A stretch of DNA of 64,000 bases from positions 4,851,001 to 4,915,000 of the forward strand of contig NC_015422.1 in NCBI RefSeq assembly GCF_000204645.1, given 5' to 3'. The stretch comes from Alicycliphilus denitrificans K601. GTDB taxonomy: Bacteria > Pseudomonadota > Gammaproteobacteria > Burkholderiales > Burkholderiaceae_C. Both the position numbers and the translations under genes were made by a program. This document shows, one piece after another, positions 21,721-30,842 of this stretch (the stretch's first letter is position 1; every line of letters begins with the position of its first letter). The notes below the pieces were generated by a model. That model worked only from the letters and a program-made list of their open reading frames with translations. It made no database searches and was not told where the DNA came from.

Positions 21721-22698
21721 ATGAAGAAACGCACCCTGATCCAGGCCGCCGCAGCGGCCGCAACCTCCCTGGCCTGGGCCGGCCCCGCGCTGGCCCAGGA
21801 CTTCCCGCCGGCCAAGCCGGTGACGCTGGTCGTGGGCTTCGCGCCCGGCGGCGCGGCCGACGCGGCGGCGCGCATGATCGCCAAGAAGCTGGCCGAGAAC
21901 ATCGGCCAGGCCGTGGTGGTGGAGAACAAGGGCGGCGCGGGCGGCAACATCGCCCACCAGCAGGTGGCCGCGGGCCCGTCGGACGGCACGGTGCTTCTGT
22001 TCGGCTCCGTGGGGCCGCTGACCATCGCGCCGCACCTCATGAAGCTGGCCTACGACCCGTTCAAGGACCTGGCCCCCATCTCCGGCGGCGTGTATTTCCC
22101 CAACGTGCTCGTGGTGCACAAGGGCGCGGGCGTGAAGACGCTGGCCGAGTTCGTGCAGCTGTCCAAGGCCAAGCCCGGCAGCGTGGACTTCGCCTCCACC
22201 GGCGCGGGCTCGGCCTCGCACCTGGCGGGCGAGCTGTTCAACCAGCGCGCCGGCATCGACATGGTGCACGTGCCCTACAAGGGCGGCGCGCCCGCGCTGC
22301 AGGACCTGCTGGGCGAACGCGTGACCAGCTACTTCGCCGCGCCCCCCACGGCCATGCCCCACGTGGAGACCGGCAAGCTGATCCCGCTGGCCACCACGGG
22401 CCTCACGCGCCCGGCCTACCTACCCAACATCCCCACGGTGGCCGAGTCGGGCTACCCGGGCTTCCAGGCGTTGAACTGGTACGCCTTCGTGGCCTCGGGC
22501 AAGACGCCCGCGCCCCTGCTCGACCGCTGGAACCAGGAGATCGTGAAGACGCTCAACGACCCCGGCGTGAAGGAGGCCCTGAACAAGCACGGCCTGTCGC
22601 CCCACCCCACGACGCGCAAGGAGTTCGCGGACTTCATGAAGAAGGAATACAACCAGTGGGGTGCGATCGTGAAGGAGCGCAAGATCACGGCGCAGTGA
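21721..22698 (+). CDS. Bug (TctC-type) periplasmic solute receptor
   Basis: The 325-residue protein has a signal peptide (MKKRTLIQAAAAAATSLAWAGPALA) followed by QDFPPAKPVTLVVGFAPGGAADAAAR and the loop MVHVPYKGGAPAL. AGGAG precedes the ATG at good distance. It sits 85 bases after tcuB on the same strand and is probably the receptor for the acid oxidised by TcuA. It is the third Bug gene in the window and the second in the tcu region. Confidence 0.93.
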   Translation: MKKRTLIQAAAAAATSLAWAGPALAQDFPPAKPVTLVVGFAPGGAADAAARMIAKKLAENIGQAVVVENKGGAGGNIAHQQVAAGPSDGTVLLFGSVGPLTIAPHLMKLAYDPFKDLAPISGGVYFPNVLVVHKGAGVKTLAEFVQLSKAKPGSVDFASTGAGSASHLAGELFNQRAGIDMVHVPYKGGAPALQDLLGERVTSYFAAPPTAMPHVETGKLIPLATTGLTRPAYLPNIPTVAESGYPGFQALNWYAFVASGKTPAPLLDRWNQEIVKTLNDPGVKEALNKHGLSPHPTTRKEFADFMKKEYNQWGAIVKERKITAQ

Positions 22699-22740
22699 GC
22701 ACCGCGCCGCCGCGCATCTCCCGGCGGCAGGGCCGGGGCG

Positions 22741-24417
22741 TCAGGCCCCGCCCAGCACTTTGTAGAGGTATGAGCGCGAGATGCCCAGCTCCTGCGCCGC
22801 ACGCTTCTTGTTTCCGCCATTGCGCGCAATGGCCTCCAGGATGGCCGCGTGCTCAAGACTCTTCAAGGGTATCGCCGCATGCGAGGACTGCCCCATGGGT
22901 TGCTGCGCCGACCTGGCCAGGGGATCCTGGTGGCGTGCAAAGTCCTCGACGTTCAGAAGCCGGCCGTCGCAGAACACCAGCGCCTCCTCGACGCGCTGGC
23001 GTAGCTGGCGCACGTTGCCCGGCCAGCTCTGCTGCGCAAGATAGCCCATGACGCCCGGCGCTATGCGCGGAAGGGGAATGCCATTGCGCTCGCAGAACGA
23101 CTGGGCGAAGCGCTGCACCAGGGCCGGAATGTCCTCCACGCGCTGGCGCAGCGCGGGCACCTGCAGCACTACGCCGCTGAGCCGGTAGAACAGGTCCAGC
23201 CGGAAGCGCCCGCTGTCGATCAGCGCGCGCAGGTCGCGGTGCGTGGCAGCCACGATGCGGAAGTTGATGCGCCGGCCTTCCGTCGCGCCCAGGCGCTGCA
23301 CCTGCCGGTCTTCCAGCACGCGCAGCAACTTGACCTGGATCTCCATCGGTATGTCGGCTACTTCATCGAGGAACAGCGTGCCGCCCTCTGCCTGCTCCAG
23401 CTTGCCGGGCTGGCCCTGTTTCCTGCCGCCGGTGAAGGCGCCGGCTTGGTAGCCGAACAGTTCGGATTCGATCAGCGTCGCGGGCAGCGCCGCCAGGTTG
23501 AGGCTGACCAGGGGGGCGTCCGCGTCCCTGCCGCGCGCATGCAGGGCCTGCGCCACCAGTTCCTTGCCGCTGCCACTTTCACCCAGGATCAGCACCGGCA
23601 CATCCAGCCGGGCAACCGCGTCGATCTCGCGGGACAGCCGCAGCATGGGCGCGCTGCTGCCCACCAGTGCGGCCGCGGCCGCACCGCCTCCCTTGAGCTG
23701 GCTCAGCTCACGCTTGTAGTGCCGCACCTCGTCACGCAGCTGGTTCAGGCGCTGCTGCAGGCGATTGAGCGCCTCCACTCCGCTGAAGCTGACCTGTCCC
23801 ACGGCACCCACGACAGCGCCCTCCTCGAACACCGGGACGCGATTCACGATGCGGGTGACGTCGGGGCCGAACTGCTGCAGGTCGCCTATTTCCGCCTTGC
23901 CGCTGCGCGCCACCTGCGGCAGGCGGGAGTTGGGAATCACATCCTCTGCCGGCCGTCCGATGGCAGCTCCCGGCTCCAGGCCGAGGAACCTTTCATGCAC
24001 CGGACTGATGTAGCGCATAAGCCCCTCCCGATCGGCCACCGTGATGGCCTGGTAAGGGTTGGTGAGGAACATGTTCAGGATGGCGAACGCAAAGGGCACG
24101 GCAGCGACGAAGTCCAGCAGCGCTGCCGCTTCGCCACTCGTGCGCACGATGGCCACTTGCACCGCGTCATCGCCGAGCGCCACCACCACGCAGCGAACCA
24201 TGCCCGCACCCTCGCACGGGGCCGGCACGTCCACATGGAACAGCACACCCCCGCCCAGCCCCTGGGCGCGGCTCCTCAGCGCTTCGGCGACGGCGGCATG
24301 AACCAGCGGATCGGCAGCCAGCCCCAGCCGCGCCACCGGCTCGGACACGCCGCACTGCCAGACCAGAACGCCCAGGAATCTGTTTTCTGCGGGTTGATCA
24401 TGTACGGCTGAAGGCAT
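22741..24417 (-). CDS. Sigma54-dependent transcriptional activator with PAS domain
   Basis: From ATG 24417 the product is 558 residues (24432 would add five). It has an N-terminal domain of unknown type (1-120), a PAS domain around 125-225 (ADREGLMRYISPVHERFLG), a short coiled coil, an AAA+ domain with Walker A GESGSGKE and Walker B GGTLFLDEVADI, and a C-terminal Fis-type HTH (NKKRAAQELGISRSYLYKVL). The sigma54-contact loop reads GAFTGG instead of GAFTGA. It is divergent from the carboxylase operon, whose promoter is of the -24/-12 type, so it should activate that operon on sensing a ligand or redox cue through PAS. Confidence 0.93.
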   Translation of the reverse strand: MPSAVHDQPAENRFLGVLVWQCGVSEPVARLGLAADPLVHAAVAEALRSRAQGLGGGVLFHVDVPAPCEGAGMVRCVVVALGDDAVQVAIVRTSGEAAALLDFVAAVPFAFAILNMFLTNPYQAITVADREGLMRYISPVHERFLGLEPGAAIGRPAEDVIPNSRLPQVARSGKAEIGDLQQFGPDVTRIVNRVPVFEEGAVVGAVGQVSFSGVEALNRLQQRLNQLRDEVRHYKRELSQLKGGGAAAAALVGSSAPMLRLSREIDAVARLDVPVLILGESGSGKELVAQALHARGRDADAPLVSLNLAALPATLIESELFGYQAGAFTGGRKQGQPGKLEQAEGGTLFLDEVADIPMEIQVKLLRVLEDRQVQRLGATEGRRINFRIVAATHRDLRALIDSGRFRLDLFYRLSGVVLQVPALRQRVEDIPALVQRFAQSFCERNGIPLPRIAPGVMGYLAQQSWPGNVRQLRQRVEEALVFCDGRLLNVEDFARHQDPLARSAQQPMGQSSHAAIPLKSLEHAAILEAIARNGGNKKRAAQELGISRSYLYKVLGGA

Positions 24418-24440
24418 GGAAACAGAACACATGTATTTGA

Positions 24441-24489
24441 TGAGGACACATTGTGCTCGGTGTTCTCAGATATGTCTTTTAAAAAGACA
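24441..24489 (+). promoter_or_regulatory. Two upstream activator dyads for the sigma54 promoter
   Basis: TGTCTTTT-A-AAAAGACA at 24473-24489 is a perfect 17-bp dyad of the form TGT-N11-ACA. TGAGGACAC (24441-24449) with GTGTTCTCA (24460-24468) is a second dyad with one mismatch. Their centres lie about 84 and 110 bp before the predicted transcription start, the normal range for enhancer-binding activators. The activator gene itself starts at their edge, so self-regulation is possible. Confidence 0.6.
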
Positions 24490-24538
24490 CATATCACGGA
24501 ATGAAGAAAAATACCTTGAAAATCAATATGTTAGATCA

Positions 24539-24554
24539 TGGCATGAATCATGCT
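24539..24554 (+). promoter_or_regulatory. Sigma54 (-24/-12) promoter of the carboxylase operon
   Basis: TGGCATGAATCATGCT contains GG at 24540-24541 and GC at 24552-24553 with exactly 10 bases between, the invariant sigma54 spacing. Transcription would start near 24565, leaving a leader of about 14 bases that still contains AGGAG (24567-24571) before ATG 24579. Confidence 0.75.
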
Positions 24555-24578
24555 TTTTCAGTGCAAAGGAGATACGAC

Positions 24579-26126
24579 ATGAGTTGGCAACCCGAAGTGG
24601 ACGAAATCGCATACCGCCATGCGCTGGCAGCACAGCTGGGCGGAGAGGAGAAGGTGGCGCGGCACAAAGCGGCGGGCAAGCTCACGGTGCGCGAGCGCAT
24701 CGACGCCTGTACGGACAAGGACTCCTTCGTAGAAGTGGGCTCGCTCACCGGCTCGGGCCAGTACGACAGCATGGGCCGGCTGGTGGAGTTCACGCCCTCC
24801 AACCTGGTGATGGGCCGTGCACGCATCGGGGGACGGCACGTGGTGGTGGTCGGCGACGACTTCACCGTGCGCGGCGGCGCCAACGACGGCGCCGTGGGCG
24901 AAAAGCTGATCTTTGCCGAAAAGATGGCGCACGACCTGCGCCTGCCCATGGTCCGCCTCGTGGACGGCACGGGCGGCGGCGGCTCGGTGCGCAACATCGA
25001 GACCAAGGGATACACCAGCGTGCCGACCATGAAGGTCTGGAGCCAGGTGGTCGAAAACCTCTCCACCGTGCCGGTCGTGTCGCTGGCCCTCGGCTCGGTG
25101 GCGGGCATGGGAGCGGCACGCGTGGCGTCGAGCCACTACTCGGTCATGGTCAAGGGCACGTCCCAGCTCTTCAACGCGGGGCCGCCAGTGGTGGCGCGCA
25201 TTGGCCAGATCGTGGACAAGAACGAGCTGGGCGGCAGCCAGGTGCATACGCGCAATGGCGTGGTGGATGACGAGGTGGCGACCGAGGAGGAGGCGTTCGA
25301 GCGCGTGCGGCGCTTCCTGTCCTACCTACCGTCCTCGGTGCACGAGCTGCCTGCGCGCGGCGATACAAGCGACGACCCGAAGCGGCGCGACGAATGGCTG
25401 CTGGCGGCGATTCCGCGCGACAGCCGCAAGGTCTACAAGATCCGGCCCATCGTGGAGTGCCTGGTCGACCGGGACTCCTTCCTGGAAATCGGCCGCCAGT
25501 GGGGCCGCGCCATCGTCACCGGGTTGGCGCGCATCAACGGCTGGCCCGTGGCCGTGGTGGCCAGCGATCCCTATTTCTACGGCGGCGGCTGGGACGGCCC
25601 TTCGTCCGAGAAGTTCACGCGTTTCGTGGACCTGGCCCAGACCTTCCACCTGCCCGTGGTGAACCTGGTGGACATCGCGGGCTTCCAGATCGGCGTGGAG
25701 GCCGAGAAGGCCGGCATCATGCGCTACGGCGTGCGCGCGCTGGCCGCCGTCTACCAGGCCACCGTGCCCTGGTGCAGCATCATCATCCGCCGCGCCTATG
25801 GCGTGGCCGCAGCCGGCCACCAGCACATGGGGCGCTTCAACTTCCGCTACGCCTGGCCCTCGGCCAACTGGGGCTCGCTGCCCATAGAAGGGGGCCTGGA
25901 AGTGGCCTACAAGGCCGAGATCGAGGGCGCCGACAACCCCGAGCAAAAGCGCAACGAGATCGAGCAGCGCGTGCGCAGCCTGACCTCGCCCTTTCGCACG
26001 GCCGAGGCCTTCGGCATCGACGAGGTCATCGACCCGCGCCACACCCGCGCCCTGCTGTGCGAGTTCGCCGAACTGGCCGCGCCGCTGCGCGAGGCGGGCG
26101 CGCCGCGCTTCGGCCTGCGCCCCTGA
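24579..26126 (+). CDS. Acyl-CoA carboxylase, carboxyltransferase subunit (PccB/MmdA type)
   Basis: The 515-residue subunit moves CO2 from carboxybiotin to an acyl-CoA. It has the double crotonase fold: first half with GGEEKVARHKAAGKLTVRERID and VDGTGGGGSVRN, second half with SEKFTRFVDLAQTFHLPVVNLVD and the GFQIGVEAEKAG oxyanion loop. I chose ATG 24579 (MSWQPEVDE) because AGGAG precedes it and the predicted transcription start lies downstream of the ATG at 24501. It heads an operon with Bug, acyl-CoA synthetase, biotin carboxylase, biotin carrier and thioesterase. The acyl-CoA substrate is unknown; propionyl-, methylcrotonyl- and geranyl-CoA types share this architecture. Confidence 0.9.
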   Translation: MSWQPEVDEIAYRHALAAQLGGEEKVARHKAAGKLTVRERIDACTDKDSFVEVGSLTGSGQYDSMGRLVEFTPSNLVMGRARIGGRHVVVVGDDFTVRGGANDGAVGEKLIFAEKMAHDLRLPMVRLVDGTGGGGSVRNIETKGYTSVPTMKVWSQVVENLSTVPVVSLALGSVAGMGAARVASSHYSVMVKGTSQLFNAGPPVVARIGQIVDKNELGGSQVHTRNGVVDDEVATEEEAFERVRRFLSYLPSSVHELPARGDTSDDPKRRDEWLLAAIPRDSRKVYKIRPIVECLVDRDSFLEIGRQWGRAIVTGLARINGWPVAVVASDPYFYGGGWDGPSSEKFTRFVDLAQTFHLPVVNLVDIAGFQIGVEAEKAGIMRYGVRALAAVYQATVPWCSIIIRRAYGVAAAGHQHMGRFNFRYAWPSANWGSLPIEGGLEVAYKAEIEGADNPEQKRNEIEQRVRSLTSPFRTAEAFGIDEVIDPRHTRALLCEFAELAAPLREAGAPRFGLRP

Positions 26127-26155
26127 AACATCAACCACCCCAAGGAGACAACACC

Positions 26156-27166
26156 ATGACAGCAGGAAACGCCCGCGCGCCTTCGCGCCGCACCGCACTG
26201 GCCCTTTGCATGGGCCTGGCCTGGATGGCCGCGCAGTCCGCCCATGCCCAGTCCCAGGCCGACGCCTGGCCCAATCGCCCCATTCGCATCGTGGTGGGGT
26301 TTCCCGCCGGATCGTTCACCGACACCATTGCCCGCACCCTGTCCGACCATATGGGCAAGGCCCTGGGCCAGCCGGTGATCGTGGACAACAAGCCCGGGGC
26401 CAATGGCGCCATCGGCGTGGGTGAAGTGGCGCGCGCCGCGCCCGACGGCTACACGCTGCTGGTCACCAACTCCAGCAGCATCACCATCAACCCCCAGATC
26501 TACAAAAAGATCACCTACAAGGCGACGGACTTCGCCCCCGTGACCATGGTGCTGGATGCACCTTTCATCCTCACCGTCAACCCCGCATGGGCCGAGAAAA
26601 ACCACATCCACACCGCGCAGGACGTGGTCGGCTTCTCCAAGCGCAACCCGGACAAGATCAGCTACGGCTCGGCCGGCCCCGGCAACATCGCCCATCTGGC
26701 TTATGCAGCCTGGAGCAACCGCACCGGCGTGAAAACCACGCACGTGCCCTACAAGAGCGCATCCCAGGCACAGATGGCCGTGCTCAGCGGCGAGCTCGAC
26801 ACCCAGTTCGACACCTGGAGCGCGCTGCCGCACATCGCCAGCGGCAAGCTTCTGGCCCTGGCCGTCACCGCGCCCAAACGCATGCAGCAGCTGCCCGACG
26901 TGCCGACCATGGCCGAGGCCGGCTACGCGGACTTCAACGTCACCTTCTGGGCCGGCCTGCTGGCGCCCGCCGGCACGCCTCCGGCCATCGTGAACAAGCT
27001 CTACGAGGTCTCCAAGGGGGTGCTGCAGGATGCGCGCGCCCGCGCCGTGCTCAGCAGCCAGGGCGAGCCCGTGATGCTGCCGCCAGCGCAGTTCAGCCAG
27101 CGCATCGCCAAGGAGGTGGCCGACTGGGGCCAGGTGATCCAGCGCGAAGCCCTGTCGCTCGATTGA
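26156..27166 (+). CDS. Bug (TctC-type) periplasmic solute receptor in the carboxylase operon
   Basis: This 336-residue protein has a signal peptide (RRTALALCMGLAWMAAQSAHA) followed by the PNRPIRIVVGFPAGSFTDT start and the loop THVPYKSASQAQMA. AAGGAG lies 8 bases before the ATG. The ligand loop is more polar than in neighbouring Bugs (KSAS instead of KGSA/KGGA). Its place between the carboxyltransferase and acyl-CoA synthetase genes suggests it binds the free acid that the pathway activates. Confidence 0.93.
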   Translation: MTAGNARAPSRRTALALCMGLAWMAAQSAHAQSQADAWPNRPIRIVVGFPAGSFTDTIARTLSDHMGKALGQPVIVDNKPGANGAIGVGEVARAAPDGYTLLVTNSSSITINPQIYKKITYKATDFAPVTMVLDAPFILTVNPAWAEKNHIHTAQDVVGFSKRNPDKISYGSAGPGNIAHLAYAAWSNRTGVKTTHVPYKSASQAQMAVLSGELDTQFDTWSALPHIASGKLLALAVTAPKRMQQLPDVPTMAEAGYADFNVTFWAGLLAPAGTPPAIVNKLYEVSKGVLQDARARAVLSSQGEPVMLPPAQFSQRIAKEVADWGQVIQREALSLD

Positions 27167-27175
27167 GGTGCATAC

Positions 27176-29254
27176 ATGTCGCTTTTGCGCGCCTTGAATC
27201 CCCGCGCCGTCGCCATCCTGGGCGCTTCGGACAACCCCATCAAGCCGGGCGGCCGGCCCATCGCCTACATGCTGCGCCATGGGTTCGCCGGCCGGATCCT
27301 TCCCGTGAACCCCAAGCGCAGCGAGGTCCAGGGGCTCCCCGCCTTCCCTTCGCTGCGGGAACTGCCCGCCCCGCCCGATGCGGTAGTCATCAGCCTGCCC
27401 AGCGAAGACGTGGCCGCAGCCATCGACGACTGTGTGGCCGTTGGCGCCAGCATGGCCGTGATCTACTCGTCCGGCTTCGCCGAGCTGGGCGACGCCGGAC
27501 GCGCGCAGCAGGCCGAACTGCTCGCACGCGCGCAGCGCGGCGGGCTGCGCCTCTTCGGCCCCAATTGCCAGGGGGTGGCCAACTTCTCCACCGGCGCCAT
27601 CCTCAACTTCTCGACGATGATCAACGAGAACCCTCCCGAGGACGGGCCGGTGGCCATCGTCAGCCAGAGCGGCGCCGGCGCGGCCATTCTCTACGGCGGT
27701 CTGCGCCGTGCGGGCATCGGCATGCGCTACATGGTCTCCACGGGCAACGAGGCCGACGTCTGCGCAGCCGAGGCCGTGCGTACCGTGCTGGGCGACGAGC
27801 ACATCCGCCTCGTGGTGCTCTACCTGGAGACCCTGCGCCAGAGCGCGCAGCTGGCCGAAGCCGCACGCCTGGCCCGTGCGCGCGGCGTGCCCATCCTGGC
27901 CGTGAAGGCCGGGCGCACCAGCGCGGGCCAGGCCACGGCCAGCTCGCACACCGGCGCCCTGGCTGCCGAGGACGCGCTGGCCGATGCCTTCATGCGCCAG
28001 CACGGCATCGTCCGGCTGACGGACTTCCGCGAGCTGATCGACTACGCACCGCTGTTCCTGTCGCAGCCCACGCCGCGCGGCCGCCGGGTGGTGAGCATCA
28101 GCAACTCCGGCGCCACCTGCGTGCTGTCGGCCGACGCGGCCGAGGATTTCGGCCTAGCCATAGGGCAGTTCGACGCCGCCACGCTCGCAGGACTCACGCA
28201 AGCCCTGCCGTCCTATGTGACGGCGCGCAACCCCATCGACATGACCACGGCCCTGCTGGGCAAGCCGGACACCTTCGGCAAAACGCTCGCAGTGCTGTCC
28301 GGCAGCGGTGCTGCCGATCTCGTCCACGTGGGCTTTCCCATCGGCGGCGAAGGCTACGACTTCGCGGACTTCGCCGCCCAGGCCAGTCGCTTCGCGCGGG
28401 ACAGCGGCATCCCCATCGCGGTGAGCGTCAACCAGGACTGGGTGGCCGCAGCCTTCCAGGCGCAGGACGTACCCACCTTCTGGAGCGAGCGCGCCGCCAT
28501 GCGAGGGCTGGCGCTGCTGGCCGAACGGGTCGGCGCGGGCTACGGCGCCGGCGCGGCTGCGGCGCCCTGTGCTGCTGCGGCATCCACCACGCTGGACGAG
28601 CCTTCCAGCCTGGCACAGCTGCACGAGGCGGGCCTGCCCGTGATGCGCCACATGGTCGTCGCCAGCGAGGCCGAGGTGCGCGCGGCTTTCGGCACGCTGC
28701 CCGTGCCGCTGGTCGCCAAGGGTGTCTGCGCCGACCTGGCCCACAAGTCCGAGCATGGCCTGGTGCGCCTGGACATCCGCTCGGCGGACCAGGCCGTGCA
28801 GGCATTCCATGATTTCGCGGCCACGCTGCGCCGCCTGGGCGCCAGGGACGGCGGCATGCTGCTGGGTGCGCAGCACAGGGCCGATTTCGAGCTGGCCCTG
28901 GGCGCCCATGTCGACCCCGAATTCGGCGTGGTCGTAATGATCGGCCAGGGCGGGGTGCTGGTGGAGGCGCTCAAGGACGTGCAGTTTCTCGTGGCCCCGT
29001 TCGACCGGGCGCAGGCGCTGGAGGCGATCGGGCGCCTTGCCATCGCCCCCGCCTTCGCCGCGGTGCGCGGCATGCCCGCGGTGGAGCCTGGCGCCGTCGC
29101 CGACATGATGGTGCGCCTGGGCGACTGGATGCTGGCCCAGGCCGGGCACGTGCAGTCGGTGGACGCCAACCCCGTGCTGGTGGCGCGCGGCGCACAGCAG
29201 CCCCCCGTCATCGTGGACGCCGTGGTGGCCGTGGCACGGAAGGAGACGGCATGA
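27176..29254 (+). CDS. ADP-forming acyl-CoA synthetase, fused alpha-beta
   Basis: The 692-residue protein joins a CoA-binding/ligase part (about 1-460) to an ATP-grasp part (about 480-690), the fused form of ADP-forming acetate-CoA ligases. The N terminus shows the CoA-binding Rossmann start AVAILGASDNPIKPGG. The phospho-histidine is His258 in ATASSHTGALA. It makes acyl-CoA from a free acid, CoA and ATP, giving ADP and phosphate. It starts 9 bases after the Bug gene and its stop overlaps the biotin carboxylase start (ATGA). In this operon it is the natural source of the acyl-CoA to be carboxylated. Confidence 0.9.
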   Translation: MSLLRALNPRAVAILGASDNPIKPGGRPIAYMLRHGFAGRILPVNPKRSEVQGLPAFPSLRELPAPPDAVVISLPSEDVAAAIDDCVAVGASMAVIYSSGFAELGDAGRAQQAELLARAQRGGLRLFGPNCQGVANFSTGAILNFSTMINENPPEDGPVAIVSQSGAGAAILYGGLRRAGIGMRYMVSTGNEADVCAAEAVRTVLGDEHIRLVVLYLETLRQSAQLAEAARLARARGVPILAVKAGRTSAGQATASSHTGALAAEDALADAFMRQHGIVRLTDFRELIDYAPLFLSQPTPRGRRVVSISNSGATCVLSADAAEDFGLAIGQFDAATLAGLTQALPSYVTARNPIDMTTALLGKPDTFGKTLAVLSGSGAADLVHVGFPIGGEGYDFADFAAQASRFARDSGIPIAVSVNQDWVAAAFQAQDVPTFWSERAAMRGLALLAERVGAGYGAGAAAAPCAAAASTTLDEPSSLAQLHEAGLPVMRHMVVASEAEVRAAFGTLPVPLVAKGVCADLAHKSEHGLVRLDIRSADQAVQAFHDFAATLRRLGARDGGMLLGAQHRADFELALGAHVDPEFGVVVMIGQGGVLVEALKDVQFLVAPFDRAQALEAIGRLAIAPAFAAVRGMPAVEPGAVADMMVRLGDWMLAQAGHVQSVDANPVLVARGAQQPPVIVDAVVAVARKETA

Positions 29255-30618
29255 CCGACGCTCCCCGCGCCATCCGCCGCGTTCTCGTCGCCAACCGCGG
29301 CGCCGTGGCGGCCCGCGTGATCCGCACACTCAGGCACATGGGCATCGAGTCCGTGGCCGTTCATTCCGAGGCAGATGTCGATCTGCCCTATGTGCGTGCA
29401 GCCGACCAGGCCGTGGCCATCGGCCCATCGCCCACGCAGCAGAGCTATCTGAACCAGGCGCGCCTGCTCGAAGCGGCACGCGAGACCGGGGCCGACGCCG
29501 TGCATCCCGGCTATGGTTTCCTGTCGGAAAGCGCGGCATTCGCCGAGGCCGTGCAGCAGCAGGGCCTGTGCTTCATCGGTCCGTCGCCACGCTGGATCCG
29601 CGCCCTGGGCCACAAGACACAGGCGCGCGAATTCATGGCCGCCCATGGCATGCCACAGTCGTCCAGCTCGCCGGTGCTGCACGGCGCCGGCGACGCCCTC
29701 GCGGCGGCGGCGCGCATCGGCTACCCGGTGCTGGTCAAGCCCGCCGGCGGCGGAGGCGGCATCGGCATGCTGCCCGCACGCAGCCCGCAGGAACTGGATG
29801 CCGCCTGGGCCAAGGCCAGCGGCATCGCCGCGAAGTTCTTCGGCAATGCCGATCTGTACCTCGAAAGGCTGGTCGAGGCGCCGCGCCACATCGAATTCCA
29901 GGTGCTAGCCGACCGGTACGGCAATGTGCGCGTGCTGTTCGAACGCGATTGCTCCGTGCAGCGCCGGCACCAGAAGGTGGTGGAGGAGGCACGCCCCACG
30001 GGCATCCCCGAAGAACGGCTTGCCGACATGCGGCGGCTGCTCTCAGACCTGCTCTCACGCGTCGGCTACGACGTGATCGGCACGGTGGAGACGCTCTACA
30101 CACCCCAGGACGGTTTCATGTTCCTGGAGATGAACACGCGGCTGCAGGTGGAGCATGCGGTGACCGAGGAGGTCACGGGCATCGACATCGTCGAGGCGCA
30201 GATACGCCTGGCCGCCGGCGAACCCATGCACGACGTGCTGCCCGGACAGCCCACCGCGCGCGGCCACGCCATCGAGGCCCGCATCTATGCCGAGGACCCG
30301 GTGCGCTTCCTGCCCTCGCCGGGCCAGCTCACGCGCTTCGACCTGCCCTGCGGCGACGGCCTGCGCGTGGAAACCGGCTATGCCCAGGGCTGCGCCGTCA
30401 CGCCCTTCTACGACCCCATGGTCGCCAAGCTCGTGGCCCATGGCAGCGACCGGGCCCAGGCCATCGCCCGGCTTGGCAGCGCCCTCGCCCGGACCCACAT
30501 CGAGGGCGTCAAGACCAACACGGTCTTCATCCAGAAGATCCTCGCGCACGCCGACTTCCTGGAAAACCGCATCGACACCGGCATCGCCCAGCGCGTGCTG
30601 GACAACACCCAAGCCTGA
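29251..30618 (+). CDS. Acyl-CoA carboxylase, biotin carboxylase subunit
   Basis: This 455-residue enzyme carboxylates biotin with ATP and bicarbonate. It has the N-terminal Rossmann segment RRVLVANRGAVAARVIRTLRHMGI, ATP-grasp loop KPAGGGGGIGM, and the active-site stretch EMNTRLQVEHAVTEEVTGID. The usual NRGEIA reads NRGAVA. It ends without a fused biotin carrier, which is encoded separately just downstream. Length fits AccC-type single-domain subunits. AGGAG precedes the start. Confidence 0.93.
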   Translation: MTDAPRAIRRVLVANRGAVAARVIRTLRHMGIESVAVHSEADVDLPYVRAADQAVAIGPSPTQQSYLNQARLLEAARETGADAVHPGYGFLSESAAFAEAVQQQGLCFIGPSPRWIRALGHKTQAREFMAAHGMPQSSSSPVLHGAGDALAAAARIGYPVLVKPAGGGGGIGMLPARSPQELDAAWAKASGIAAKFFGNADLYLERLVEAPRHIEFQVLADRYGNVRVLFERDCSVQRRHQKVVEEARPTGIPEERLADMRRLLSDLLSRVGYDVIGTVETLYTPQDGFMFLEMNTRLQVEHAVTEEVTGIDIVEAQIRLAAGEPMHDVLPGQPTARGHAIEARIYAEDPVRFLPSPGQLTRFDLPCGDGLRVETGYAQGCAVTPFYDPMVAKLVAHGSDRAQAIARLGSALARTHIEGVKTNTVFIQKILAHADFLENRIDTGIAQRVLDNTQA

Positions 30619-30629
30619 AGGAACACACC

Positions 30630-30842
30630 ATGACCACCATCGAAAGCCCCATCGCCGGCCTCGTCGCCGCAGTGGAAACCACCGAGGGCAGCGCCATCGA
30701 AGCGGGCGCCACTCTCATCATCGTAGAGTCCATGAAGATGGAGATCCCCGTCGAGAGCGAGGTCGCGGGCGTGGTACGCCAGCTGTTCGTGACCGCGGGC
30801 GAGCAGATCGCCGAAGGCCAGGCCGTGGCGGAGATCGGATGA
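30630..30842 (+). CDS. Stand-alone biotin carboxyl carrier protein
   Basis: The product is only 70 residues, one biotinyl domain with the acceptor motif VESMKMEIP (Lys36) and the matching hairpin half GEQIAEGQAVAEIG. It carries carboxybiotin between the biotin carboxylase and the carboxyltransferase. It lacks the N-terminal dimerisation part and 'thumb' of AccB, so it is the minimal form found in catabolic carboxylases. Four-base overlap with the thioesterase. Confidence 0.93.
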   Translation: MTTIESPIAGLVAAVETTEGSAIEAGATLIIVESMKMEIPVESEVAGVVRQLFVTAGEQIAEGQAVAEIG

